From positions 55,474,677 through 55,538,676 of the forward strand of contig CM048839.1 in NCBI GenBank assembly GCA_026545765.1: 64,000 bases of DNA, read 5' to 3'. The DNA is from Plantago major. Taxonomy: Eukaryota; Streptophyta; Magnoliopsida; Lamiales; Plantaginaceae. Positions 50,611 through 62,393 of the stretch are shown here, piece after piece; positions within the stretch are counted from its first letter, which is position 1, and every line of letters starts with the position of its first letter. Under the pieces are notes generated by a model. The model was not told the origin of the DNA and did not search any database. It was given only the letters and a program-made list of their open reading frames with translations. The position numbers were made by a program, and so were the translations under genes.

Positions 50611-51584
50611 ATATTATGGTTAAGCTTATATTAGTTGATTTTACAAAAATTAACTCGTCTGACCCGTTTGAAAATAAGGCAAAATCAACTCGTTTTCAGA
50701 TTCTCAATTTTTGAATTTATTTATGTTCATGAGTCTGTTATATAAGCTTTTAAACGGGCCGAAAACAACCCGAATTAATCCCGTTAAGGACCCAATTGGT
50801 TGATACCCAATATTCTTATCTAGTTGAAACTATCTATGTACTCCATCCACCCCGATTGAGAACTTAATGCATTAGGGTGGACGTGTATGTAATTTTAGGT
50901 GAAAAATTAAAATAAATTAATAAAATATAATAATGCAATTTTTTGCCGGGCTGAAACTGTCCATGTTCAAGAAGTATCAACCTTCACCAACATGATCTAA
51001 TGGCGAAGGATATGTGATCTTAACCATTGCAGTGATTGGGTCCTATGCATAAGGATCTCTTCGAACAATTTCATATGGACCTCGTCGTCATTTGTTCCAT
51101 TGACTTTAGCCCCCCTCCAACACGCAATAACCATAAGTTTCCTGATGATTTCAACCTTGACCTTGGATCCACCATATTTGTAAAATAACAAATATAAGTA
51201 CATAATAGAGAAATTCACTCACGTCTTTTAAATGATCAAGGAGGTGCGGGCATGATATCGTATTTGCTACCCTTCAGTATAACTGGTTATATATGTTTTA
51301 AGTGTCCAATAAATACGACAACTAATCTACTGAATGGTTTCTCATTGACTCCCACTTGCACCTCTCATTAATTACCTCTCTAACATTACGGTCAAAGGCC
51401 TAAAAAATAAATTATATTATTCATGGAGGCCTTATCCTGTGGCAATGCAACGACATAAATTGCATTGAGTATAAAAAAAATGGAAGGCAATACGGAGTAC
51501 AATTTAATAACGCAAACATAACGCTACCTCCAAATTTTGTTAAACACCTACTTGGAAACCAAAATAGCGGTGAATTCAGTTCAT
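50611..51584. other. Intergenic region with an exon-like remnant
   Basis: A short Stowaway-like end (CTCCATCCACCCC near 50841) lies alone. On the minus strand 51187-50997 reads YGGSKVKVEIIRKLMVIACW and onward to WLRSHILRH then a stop, with coding-like composition but no family I can name. Nothing else is supported. Confidence 0.3.
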
Positions 51585-53520
51585 GAGTTAAAATTATAGT
51601 ATTATTCTTAAAGTTGAGTTCCAAGGTTGCAAATATAAAATTCTTTGAGTTAAAATTATAATATTATTCTTAAAGTTGAGTTCCAAGGTTGCAAATATAA
51701 TTTTTTTTTGAGTTCCAAATTTGGAATCCTTTTTTTGAGGATTTTACCACAAAACGTGGTTTACTATTCAAATTAAAGTTTTCAAGTTGTAATTATCTCA
51801 TTTTCAAAGTTGGTTTATACATCGAATTTAGTTGTCAACTTCAAATTACGTACCCCATTCTTAGAGAATATTTCCATACATTGTGGTTTACCCTTTCAAT
51901 AGAGTCCTAAAGTTGTAATTACATCATTATTAGAGTTGGTCTGAGTTCCAAATGTGCAACTAACTATTCCAAATAATGAGATTTAACTTTCAATATAGTC
52001 TCCAAGTTATAATTATCATATTTTTGTAGTTGGTTTGCTCGTCAATTTGAGTTTTCAAGTTAGATTGACCACATTTTTATAGTTGAGTTTATATATACTA
52101 CCAATTGAGTCGAGTCCATAAGTTGGAAGTACCCTTTCTTTAAATAAGTTCTTCATATAGCATGGTTTAGTCTTCGAATGTAGTCCCCAAATTGTAATGA
52201 TAACAATCTTAGAGTTTGTTTACCCCTCGACTTGAGTTCTCAAATGAAATTATCATATTCTTAGAGTATTTTACCACATAAAGTGGCTTACATTTCTAAT
52301 ATAGTTTTACGTTTAAATGATTTCAATCGTAGAATATTTTTACCGTTTGAAAAAAAAATCCTAATTCGGAATTATCTCATTGTTAGATTATTTTCAAATA
52401 GCATGGTTCATCCTTGCATTAGAGTTCCCAAGTTGAATACTAATTGAGTTGAGTACATAAGTTGGAAGTACCCTTTCTTTGAATAAGTTCTTCATATAGT
52501 ATGGTTTGGTCTTCGAATATAGTCCCCAAATTATAATTATAACAATCATAGAGTTTGTTTACCCCTCGACTTAAGTTTTCAAACGAAATTATCATATTCT
52601 TAGAGTATTTTACCACATAAAGTGGCTTACATTTCTAATATAGTTGTACGTTTGAATGATTTCAATCGTAGAATATTTCTACCGTTTGAACAAAATTCCT
52701 AATTCGGAATTATCTCATTGTTAGATTATTTTCAAATAGCATGGATCATTCTTGCATTTGAGTTTTCAAGTTGAATTATATTATTCTTACAGTTGTTTTG
52801 ACCTTCAAATGGAGTTCTCAATTAAGAATTACTTCATTCTTAAAGTTGAGATTAACATTTGAATTGAATTTCCAAGTTAAAATTATCTCATTGTTAAAGT
52901 GTGTTTGCCCTTTGAATTGAGTTCTTGAGGAATTTATGTATTTCTTCCAATAATTTTATCATATAGTGTGGTTTACTATTCAAATAGAGTTCTCAAGTTG
53001 GATTTATCCCTTTTTTTACTTGCTTTTAACTTCAAATTGAGTTTTCAAATTGCAATGATCCCATTCTTAAAATTTTGTTTGCTTTCACGTTGAGCTTCGA
53101 TGTAGGAACAATCTAATTCTAAAATTTGAGCTTACCGTTCGAACTTATAAGTTTTCAATTTTTTTTTATCTCGTTGTTATAGTTGATTTGTCATACGAAT
53201 TGATTTCCCTAGTTAGAATTATCTCATTTTTTTAGTTGAGTTTACTTTCGAATTAAGTTCATGTGCTTGAATCATTCCTTCATTAGAGTATTTTTCCCAT
53301 ATAATATGGTTTATTATCCGAATAGAGTTTCCAAGTTGTAATTATCTCATTCTTATAGTTTGTTTGACCTTGGAATTGAGTTACCACGTTCGAATTATCT
53401 TATTCATAAAGTTGAATTTTACTTTTCGAGTTGAGTTTCCAAGTTTGGATTATCCCATTCATAAAGTTCGTTTACGCCTCGAATTGAGTTCCTAAATTGA
53501 AATTATCTCTTACTTAACCA
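51585..53520. repeat. 1.9-kb degenerate tandem array
   Basis: A theme of roughly 55-65 bp (GAGTTCCAAGTTG, then AATTATCTCATTCTTA, then AGTTTGTTTACCCTTCGAAT) repeats in one orientation with much drift. Two higher-order copies are clearer: a 62-bp direct duplication at 51585 and 51647, and a 339-bp duplication in which AGTTGGAAGTACCCTTTCTT recurs at 52121 and 52460 with its following 300 bp. The array has no long open frame. Confidence 0.85.
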
Positions 53521-54230
53521 TATCAGATTTTTCAAAATTGACCCCTGCTAAATGGTCCTTTGTTTAGATTAGTACTCACATTTCAAACAATTACAAATGA
53601 TTCCAAATTTATAATGTAGTTTGAAACTAATTACAACAAACCCAAAAAGTCAAAGATTATCTAATTTTATTTAATTTTATAATATTTTTTTCTATTTTAA
53701 CTTTTCTTTTAGCCGTCTCCTATAATTTCAAATATTCAACACTTTTTTTCTATTTTATGCTATTCAAATATTCAACACTTTTCTTTTCAATTTATATCTT
53801 ATAATTGGTGTCTATGGATTCGTTTCGTCGCGATGAATCCAAATACATGTTCAAAATATTTTTCGAAGTTTTGCAGATAAAGTTATATGGGATTTAATAA
53901 AAACTATAAATGTAGTGAACATACTAAAAATATAAATAGTGGAAGTTATAAGGTGCATTGCACTGTAAAGAATAAAATGTTCCATGACTTATTTTCCAAT
54001 TTTAGAATTTACACAACCAATAGATCTTATTTAACAATTTAATTTTTTATTTTAATATATAAATAATTTATTTAATTAATAATAATATATAAGATTGGTG
54101 TCTATGGATTCGTCTTGTCGTGGTGAATCCAAATATATGTTCAAAATATTTTTCGGAGTTTTGCAGATAAAGTTATATGTGATTTAATAAAAACTATGTA
54201 TACAGTTAACATACCAAAAATATATAGTAC
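53521..54230. other. AT-rich flank with a dispersed repeat pair
   Basis: Two copies of a phrase starting GGTGTCTATGGATTCGT and running about 100 bp (with CAAAATATTTTTCG and GTTTTGCAGATAAAGTTATA) lie at about 53808 and 54097; a third, more diverged, is at 49218. No gene is seen. Confidence 0.6.
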
Positions 54231-54654
54231 ACTTCTAAAGGGGAAATTACATCCAGACCCCCATTTAGATGTTGTAATTACAGATTAATATCACTTAGTC
54301 GAACTATTACGGTTTGGTCCAATTAGATGTAAAACAATTACACTTTAGCCCACGAATTTGACTTTTGGCGAATTAAGCTGTGGAAAAGCTGATTTCAATA
54401 TCTGATTTTGGAACTAGCCAAACACCTTAATTTTTGGCGCCTAAACCCTTAGCACGTGCACTGCACGTGTGGACTAATATGTAATAGATGTTGAAACAAT
54501 TTTACTTACATGTAATTGATAGAAGACCAACAAATTTGAAAAACTAGCCGTTATACAACCGTTTGGGACTGATTTTGGGGCTATTTATAGCCCTAAACAT
54601 GCCATTTTCATCCCTTCTTTCATATAGAAAACACTCCAAAATTACTTCACACTA

Positions 54655-54906
54655 ATGGCAACAAAAAATGATTTTGGAAAGGATGATCATAATTGGGATT
54701 GGGATGGTACTCGTCCAACTTGTAAGAAGTCGAAATGTCAAAAGCGCACAATTCTATCGGTTTCAAAGAGTCATCCACACAAGGGGAGATTTTATTGGGG
54801 ATGTCCAATACATGGGTTTTCTGAGTGGTCTGGTGATGAAGAAACTGTGCAAAGCAACCAAAATGGAGGATTTATCCAAGCTAAACTGTTAAGTGAATTT
54901 GTGTAG
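54655..54906 (+). CDS. GRF-type zinc-finger protein carried by the MULE
   Basis: The 83-residue frame starts MATKNDFGKDDHNWDWDG and contains PTCKKSKCQKRTILSVSKSH, then GRFYWGCPIHGFSEWSGDE. The order Cys, Gly-Arg-Phe-Tyr, Gly-Cys-Pro, Phe-x-x-Trp matches the GRF zinc finger (C..GRxFxxCP...FFxW), a small domain that binds single-stranded nucleic acid in topoisomerase and nuclease proteins; here the final Cys before FxxW is Gly-Phe, so the zinc site may be altered. It sits about 415 bp inside the left end and converges on the transposase, like mudrB opposite mudrA. The frame is intact; another exon may exist. Confidence 0.7.
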   Translation: MATKNDFGKDDHNWDWDGTRPTCKKSKCQKRTILSVSKSHPHKGRFYWGCPIHGFSEWSGDEETVQSNQNGGFIQAKLLSEFV

Positions 54907-55253
54907 CCTATTCATGCTTCAAGAAGGCAAAATGTGCAACGGGAAGAAGAGGAAATTGGACAAGTACATGATGAACATATGCAAGAAGATATGTAAGTAC
55001 TCATGCTACAAGTTGCAAGGAGAAGAGTTCATGAAGACCAATATAGTAGAATCAGACAACTAACTTGCCTGAATTTGGCCTTGTTTGCTGTGTATCTAGT
55101 TGTGCAGATTTTTCAAGCATTTAAGTAGTAGAAATTGTAGCAGAATACCAAATTTGAATAGCAAAAGGTTGGTATTTCATTCACCAAAGCATGAGACACT
55201 GTTTTGCATGATAACATCCCATAAGCAAACTAACTTAAGTGGTATTCACCAAT

Positions 55254-58200
55254 TCACCACAACAAAACTAAATAGCATGCATGTTCCCTTACCATAATGT
55301 ATTCAAAAGAGAATGTAAAATTAACAAGGCGAGAAAAGCAGTGCCTAGAACCATGAAGCAAAGCCTCTTGAACCTCCTCTTCCCCTTGCTCCCCTGCCTC
55401 TTCCCCTTGTAGCAGTCCCTCTTCCCCTTGTAGTAGTCCCTCTTCCCCTTGTAGCAGTCCCTCTTCCCCTTGTAGCAGCTCCTCTGCCTGTAGCACCTCT
55501 TCCCCTTGTAGCAGTCCCTCTACCACCTGATGTATGTCCATTATCTTCTTGTCTAGCTCTCATGTGTTTCAACCTATCACAAACAAAGGATTAAAATGAT
55601 AAGTGTGCACACAATACGTACTCACATTAACAGAATTTGTAAGCAAAAGAATTACTTACATTACTCATCACAGCTTCATTATCTTCATTATCTTCATCAC
55701 CAACAGAGTTGCTTGGCTTACAAGACCTCATATTGTGACCTTTGCCTCCACACTTAGGTGGTCTTCTCTGCCTACTAATTGGAACTTTGCTTGGTGCTTT
55801 AGGTCTCTTATATCCACCCTCAGAAGGATGTATAATTCTCCTCACAACAGGCCTTCCAGGTTTGTTTTCCACAATTGGTGGTGAACACTCATCTTCAGTT
55901 AGTCCATTGGGCCAGAAATTGTGTTGAGGCACAGGTTGGATCATCATATCATAGGCTCTAATGTAGGCAGCCTTAGTGTGATTAGGGCTCAAGAAAGTTT
56001 TCCCATCCATCCTCATGTGATTAATTGCAGTCCATGCATGCCTACATGGAATCCCACTCAAATCCCACCTCTTACAATCACACTCATGCCTTTCAATGTT
56101 GACTACAAACTTGAAATTGTAATCTTGCACTTCAAAAGTTAAACCAGCCTCAGAAACTATCCTACATCTCCTTGACTGATCATGTGATTCATTAAGCTTC
56201 TTTAAAACTCTAGGCATAACCACACCAGAGTAATCCTGACCTTTTCTCCTCCTTATGACTAATCTCTGCATAACTTGTGTTCTAATTCCCTATGTAACAT
56301 CCATAAAAAAAAGCAAAAAATGCAACATAAGTATCACCTAATTTAAAACAAAACATAAAGTAAAATGTTTTAAAGTTTTAGCCATAATACCTCCATGATG
56401 TTTAGTACAGAGAACCCTCTTACTGGCTCCACCCAACTATTGAAGCATTCACTCATGTTGTTGGTACAGTGATCAATCTTAATTGTAGGATCATATGCAT
56501 GTCTGGCCCAGAATGGTTTTGGAATGTTCATGAGGTAGTCATAAGCAGCTGGTTTTGCATTCTTCATTTTGTCCATAGCCTTGTTGAAGCCATAAGAGGT
56601 GTATGCAGTTGCAGATTGCCATAAATACCTCCTTAGATCAACACTTCCCCATCTGGTTTTGAAATTGTCATATATGTGTTTAGCACATTTCCTATTTATG
56701 ACATTTGGAGCCATTTGTTCAATGACTGGAACCAAACCTTGCAAATCAAACAAGCTAGTTAGAAACTTTCAAGTTGAAAACTAAGAAACAATAGTTAGCA
56801 TTAGTTTACCTTGCATCTATCTGCCATGAAATGCCAGTGCTTGTTAGCTTCCCAAGGTCCAATGAATCTCTCAAGACAGCTTAAAAAGAAACCCCAAGAG
56901 TCCTTGCATTCTGACTCCACTATAGCCCATGCCACAGGGTATAATCCACAATCTGGATCGATTACTCGCACTCAATAATACCCCACCATACCTACCTCCC
57001 AGGTGGCAGCCATCAAAGAAGATGAATGGGCTACAACCTGCTAAGAAACCCCTTCTCAATCCCTCAAGTCCACAAAATAATCTCTTAAACAAGGGAGGTC
57101 TTTCAATGGCAGGTGTGGTTTGCAACTCAACAACTGAACCTGGATTTGTTCTAAGGCACATATCCCTGTACTTTGGTGCCAATCTAAATGCCTCCTCAGG
57201 GTTACCACCAAGAATCTCAATTGCTTTAAGTCTGGCCCTAAACATTCTCATGTAGGGGACAATCACACCAAGCTTACTATTAGCCCACTTCTCCAGTTTC
57301 TTAGCAGATGTGTTAGGATGTTCCCTTAGTTCATCAAGTATCTTTGAAGCAAGCCAGCTGGAATCTGCAATCTTATTATTCACCATCCTCACACAAGTGT
57401 GGCCTCCATGGTATGACCTCACCATAAAGGAGACCTCATCATCGAACACCCCTGCATGTAGTCTCCATTTGCACCCTTCACCTTCACATTTCACAGTAAA
57501 CCTGGCCTTATCATTCTTCACCTTTTTTTACATGAAAACTAACTTTCAGAACATATTCTTTTACCCTATTTCTCAGTTCCTTTATGCTTCCATATGTATC
57601 CCCTTCCTTGAACTCTTTGTCCCATGCTTCATTATTAATTTCAAACTCATCACCAATCCAATTTTGCTCATCTTCATATGGATCATAGTTGATATCATCA
57701 TCATCATCAGACAGTTCCAATTCATTACCAGTTTCAACTTGTGCAACTGCATCATTACCAGTTTCAACTTCGGCAGTTGGATCATGTTGAGAATGTGATC
57801 CACCAATTGTATCTTCCTCCTCATTCTCATCATCAGATGCTTGTGGTGAAGTCCTCTTAAACCCAATTTTCTCATCTTCACTATCATACATGTACTGGTT
57901 ATAAGGTGCATCATTCTCCCAGTCATGTACCTCTCTTTCTCCATCACTTTCACTAAGTTCAACTGCATTTTCATCACCTTCAACTGCATTTTCATCACCT
58001 TCCAACCCTGAACCTCCACTCACATTATCACCAGTTACATCATCCTCAGAGTCCCAATCATGTGTCACCCCTTCCCTATCCCCAGGATTCTGTCCTATCT
58101 ACCTTCTTCCCCTTTTCTTTATCTACACAACCACCATCACCAGTCACAACATTCCCACCATCACCAGTGTCATTCCCCAAGAAAAAATCATCATTACCAA

Positions 58201-59065
58201 ATAACTTAGCAAAGCATTCATCAAACTGCTCATCATTTGCAGGATTATAAGAATAAGTAGGTTTCAGAGGAGTTTCTTGTAAAACCTGGGGAAAGTAAGG
58301 ACTTGGTTGGTCTTGACTTGGTTGAGGTGGTGGACGAGTAGAAGGGTGTGCTTGTTTAGGAGAAGGAGTAGAAGGGTGTGCTTGTTTAGTAGAAGGGTGT
58401 GCTTGTTTAGGAGTTGGAGCTGTGCGAGATTGAGTAGCTTGAGTATTTTGAGTGACTGGAGGTGGTTCATTGTCAGAATCATCACTTATGTCAATGACAA
58501 TTGGGTTGGTTGGCTAATCTTGAGGATTTGTTGGTGGTCTGGGCTTGCAAGACCTATGCCTAAACAACCTTCTGCGGGTAGTATGTTTAGATGATTCATC
58601 AGCAGCTTAGGGTGGGGGTACATACTCAACATCAACATCATCAAACAAAACATCCCCTTTCTTTTTTCTATCTTTCCTACAAGACATATCTACTGCCATA
58701 GGAACTACATCATCAGTCATCAAATGAAGCATTATCTCCTTGTAGTTCTTATTATTCTGAAACACTTGTTTTAAGCTAGAATCACCACATATCTCAATAT
58801 GTTCCATACTACCCTCAATATCAGCCATCATAGTAAAAAAAAGTGACCCCTCATGTGGCACATTCTCTAACACCAAATCATCAACATCCTTCAACAATTT
58901 ACTGTAAGTATACTTGGAAGGGTTAATACCCCGTAGATCATACTGGTCTCTGCCATGGTGAATCCTCATAGTCCAGTTGCCACTCATTGTAACTGATACA
59001 AACATCACACAACGAACAACAAAATCGTTATCCCCTGCTTTTCTAGTTTTGTAACAAGCCCACAA
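55254..59065 (-). pseudogene. MuDR-type MULE transposase, broken
   Basis: Read from 59065: PB1-like N-terminal domain (MSGNWTMRIHHGRDQYDLRG), a Pro/Thr-rich linker with four KQAHPST repeats, an acidic region (58068-57530), the MuDR DNA-binding part (KCEGEGCKWRLHAG), the DDE transposase core starting FFDGCHLGG, the second part (56753-56370, CAKHIYDNFKTRWG and CTNNMSECFNSW), SWIM zinc finger CDCKRWDLSGIPCRHAW, a zinc knuckle CGGKGHNMRSC and an Arg/Gly-rich tail (RGRG repeats). Breaks: stops at 58607 and 58514, single-base frame changes near 58070, 57525 (in a run of A) and 56965. Introns occur at about 56810-56755, 56370-56290 and 55660-55575. It cannot make a full protein as it stands. Confidence 0.88.
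55345..55540 (-). repeat. RG-repeat coding minisatellite at the transposase C-terminus
   Basis: CTTCCCCTTGTAGCAGTCCCT is repeated about seven times in tandem, coding on the minus strand for repeated GTATRGR units that end in RGRGARGRGGSRG. RG-rich tails often bind RNA. Copies are nearly identical, which suggests recent expansion. Confidence 0.85.
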
Positions 59066-59598
59066 AACAGACTACAACGAAACTCAACGGAACCCTAGTT
59101 TTTCGACGGGTCAAATTATCCCATAATTGAGTTCGAAATACAATTAATAACAACACTAATAGCAGAAATGTATGAAAATAATTTGAAATTTGAAAAAGTC
59201 CATTACCTTTTTTGAAGCGTCACAGTACTCGTACTTGCCCCAAACAAAGTTACAGTCGCCGATAATGAGTCAGAATCGATGAATCCGCAATTTTTTGGCC
59301 GGAATTGAAGTTCTTACAGCTTGTTAATGGTGAAGAAGAAAGGAGTCGAGAGAGGAAGAAGACGATGAAGAAAGAAAAGGCGGGAGTGTGTGTTGTGGTG
59401 AAAGTAATGGTTGATTAGGTAAAAACCTAAAATTTCACTTTAAGGCATGGTTGGATGTGATGGAATTGGGCAGCTTCAATAAGCTGGTCAACGGAATTAT
59501 CAATTTTTGGACTAAACTGTAATTGTTCGACTAAGTGGTACGAATATGAGAAACGTCATTCTAAGTGGGTATCCCTATGTAATTATCCCACTTCTAAA

Positions 59599-59929
59599 TT
59601 ACTATTTTCTTTTTTATTTAATTTTGTGAATAAAACTACATGAAATTCAAAGATACATGCCACATACCTATGTGGCATGCCTCTGGTCGGGTTTAGCCCC
59701 TTGTGTTTTACATAATATATGGATGGATGGATGGATTCTATAATTATTTTAAATTTTTACATAAAACTGCGCGCTAACCGTAATGTATGAAATTCTCCGG
59801 AACGGAGGGATGGAGTAGTTAGTTGGGCTTGATATAGTCGAGCATAAAAGAGTGCAGAAAATTAGGGGATAGTGGAAGCATACTAACATACATAAACCCA
59901 GGCCAATAATTATTATTATATTATTATCT
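59599..59929. promoter_or_regulatory. Upstream region of the EFG1-like gene, with a MITE end
   Basis: About 59755-59816 matches one end of the MITE family at 2525-2767 (AAAACTGCGCGCTAACCGTA and GAAATTCTCCGGAACGGAGG) but the rest of the element is missing. A TGGGCT motif (59824-59829), the site II type element common in plant ribosome-biogenesis promoters, lies about 100 bp upstream of the start codon. Confidence 0.45.
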
Positions 59930-62393
59930 ATGGGTCACGGGGGATACGGCAAGAGCAGAGCCGCCGCCGACCGGAAGAAACCGGCCGGGCACCGTCGTCC
60001 GAAAACCCTAGCCGTCGACAAGAAGTCTAAAGCCAACAAACCCAAAGCCGTCTCTCTCAAAAACCAAATTCGCTCCGTTCAACGCATTCTCCGCAAAGTA
60101 TGTACCCATCTCTCTCTTAGCTCATTTACAGCTCTATTGATTCTATTTCAATTCATTACAAATCTTTTCTTTAATCATATCATTCAATAAGGTGTTCTTA
60201 TGCCCTGCTATATTGCTTTTACCTGATTATTATCGTTCGTTCCAAATAAATCTTTCCATTTTTCATTTTGAATGTTCTTCGATTTGACCGCAAATTATTC
60301 TTAAACTATAATAGTAAATAATTTGATTAAGACTGGTCAAAGTCGAGGACAGTTGAGGGCATCATAGTAAAATGAAAAGATTTCTTTGAAACGGAGTGAG
60401 TATTACTTGCTTAGCTCTTTCTTTGGTATTGCATTTTGTATTCCATAATATGATCTTTCATCGATTATCTATGAACGAGAGGTTAGTTGCTCAGTTTTAG
60501 GCTTTGGAGTAGCTTATTCTCAATAATGCTAACTTCAGGCTACCACTTAAATTGACAAAACTTGTGTTACAACTACGGGCAGAGTTATAGTTATACACGT
60601 GAGATTATTTCGGAGGTACGGGGCAAAATCTTCTATTATAAAAAAATATTACGTTTAAATTACTATGTTTACCAGATTTTGGGGTATGCCCCACTATTCC
60701 CCATGTGCCTCAAATATTAGGTAGGTGAGTGTGGTTAAGTTGGATGTGTAGCTTAGAGGATTTTGTCAAGACCTTGAGTTAGTTAGATGTGGCGAACTGT
60801 CAGACGGTTTAATACATTTAGGACATGCAGAAGGCCTTGGCGTACTGATTTATCCTTTTTTCCTGTTGATAACATATGGACAAGGTACTGAATTGGTTTT
60901 AAAATGTATAAATGGATTGAAACAAGCAGGTTCATGGAGTCTAATTTTTTTGAAGATATAGAGATTCGGCCATAATAGTTATTACCTGTTTCTAGTGGCA
61001 TAGGTGTGGAAGGTACGCAATTTGGAGTTTTTAAATCGACAACCCTTGGAAGATGTCTTGTAACTCGTTGAATTTGCTTTGATTTATTAAAATAAATCTG
61101 TTTTTTGCTTTCATGGTTCGAGTTTCTTCATTTTCTTGACAGTAGAAAGAAAAGTTGGTGCCTCTGTTAAATTACATACTATTTGCATCGACACATTAGC
61201 CGATACAACATGCTCAAATTCGATTGTTCATGAAGCAAAAATCTGTTTCAGTTCTCTAGGGTTAGCATTTTCTTTGATAATTTGTGACAAGGCGTTTGTG
61301 AGTTTGATTGTGCATGGTGTTGTTACTTATTCTTATTTACTGAGCAGGACCTGCGACCTGAAGTCAAGGAGGCCCAAGAGAAGAAATTGGAGGATCTCAA
61401 CAGACAACAAGAGATTCATAATCGTTTAGCTGTTGAGCGTCAAATATTTCTGCGGGACAGGAAGATCAAATTTTTTGGTAAGCATACCCTCAGTAGAATC
61501 AGTAGATTGTATACTACTTCAATGGCTGTGGCATATTGTACACAAGATGATGTAATGTTATAATAACATAGTAGTACAATACTGTATGCGCAGAGAGAAG
61601 AAAGATTGAAAGACAAATTCGTAGGCTGGAAAAACAGCAGCGCGCCTTGACCGATCCAAACCAGGAAACAGAAGTTGCCAGACAACTCTCTAAATTAAAG
61701 GAAGATCTTGAATATGTTAGAGTAAGATATAAACTTTCCACCGCAAGTAATTCTCTTTATTTTCCTTCATTTGTAGTTGATAGATCCCTATTGGTCATAT
61801 CTAATGTTGCTTTAAGTTTCTTGTCTTTATGGCTGTTTCAGTAACCAATATTTCATAGTATTGATTAGAGAAAGCTTACTTACCAATACTGGTTTAGGCT
61901 GAAAAAGCCTTTGGGTACGGTTACACTTCACTTTTGTCTTTTTTTACTCACTAGACTACCAGAAATGCCTGTTGAATTACCTACACATTGGTTTGAAATA
62001 ATGTCAGTTGTAGGTTTTTAAAACTAGTACTTATTGAAGGAGCTAATAATACCCTTAAAAGCTAAATTTTTTAAAAGAAATTATTATTTGCAAGTCTTCA
62101 CAGAAATAGTGACGAGTTATAAGGGATCTAATCTATCATTGCCACTTGCCAGGAAGTAGATCTTGGCGTTCATCTAAACTCTGCCTGGATATTTTTGGTT
62201 AAATGATTATCACTAATTTTTTTTCCTTGTCTCTGCTTCATGATTAAATGGCAGTTCTTCCCAAAAACTGAGAAGTATGTTTCATTGTTTATGGGAGGCG
62301 ATGAGACAGAAACTGTAGAAAAACGAGAAAGTTTGCGTCAGAAAATTAAGGCAAATCTAATTGCTGCTGCAGCAAGTGGGAAGGATTTGGAAG
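59930..62393 (+). CDS. EFG1: EFG1-like rRNA-processing protein, 5' part (4 exons, incomplete)
   Basis: Efg1 is a nucleolar protein needed for early pre-18S rRNA cleavage in the small-subunit processome. Exons in phase: 59930-60097, 61348-61477, 61594-61721, 62255-62393, together 188 residues plus one base. The N-terminus (MGHGGYGKSRAAADRKKPAG) is basic; the Efg1 domain begins SLKNQIRSVQRILRKDLRPE and continues through EKKLEDLNRQQEIHNRLAVE, RRKIERQIRRLEKQQRAL and FFPKTEKYVSLFMGG, largely charged coiled coil, as in the family. The last donor (GTAAAG) at 62394 has no matching next exon before the window ends, so the C-terminus lies further right or is lost. Intron 1 is 1,250 bp and holds a MITE. 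Confidence 0.88.
60233..60400. mobile_element. Stowaway-like MITE in EFG1 intron 1
   Basis: GTTCCAAATAAATCTTTCCATTT at the left is matched by the right end AAATGAAAAGATTTCTTTGAAACGGAGTGAG in inverted orientation, followed by TA. The left boundary is approximate. Confidence 0.75.

Larger units (their letters stand above)
54240..59589 (-). mobile_element. Complete MULE with 9-bp target duplication and two convergent genes
   Basis: The left end GGGGAAATTACATCCAGACC and the reverse complement of the right end, GGGATAATTACATAGGGATA, start terminal inverted repeats of about 100 bp that include CACTTAGTCGAACTATTACG and CACTTAGTCGAACAATTACA. The element is flanked by ACTTCTAAA at 54231-54239 and 59590-59598, the 9-bp duplication of Mutator-like elements. 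It is 5,350 bp long. A MuDR-type transposase runs leftward from 59065 and a small GRF zinc-finger gene runs rightward from 54655. Confidence 0.95.

Noticed and set aside
58514..58609. Possible intron between the PB1-like part and the linker of the MULE transposase
   Set aside because: The frame between and after the two stops stays open with sensible text and no clear donor or acceptor was seen, so two nonsense changes are preferred, though splicing cannot be fully excluded.
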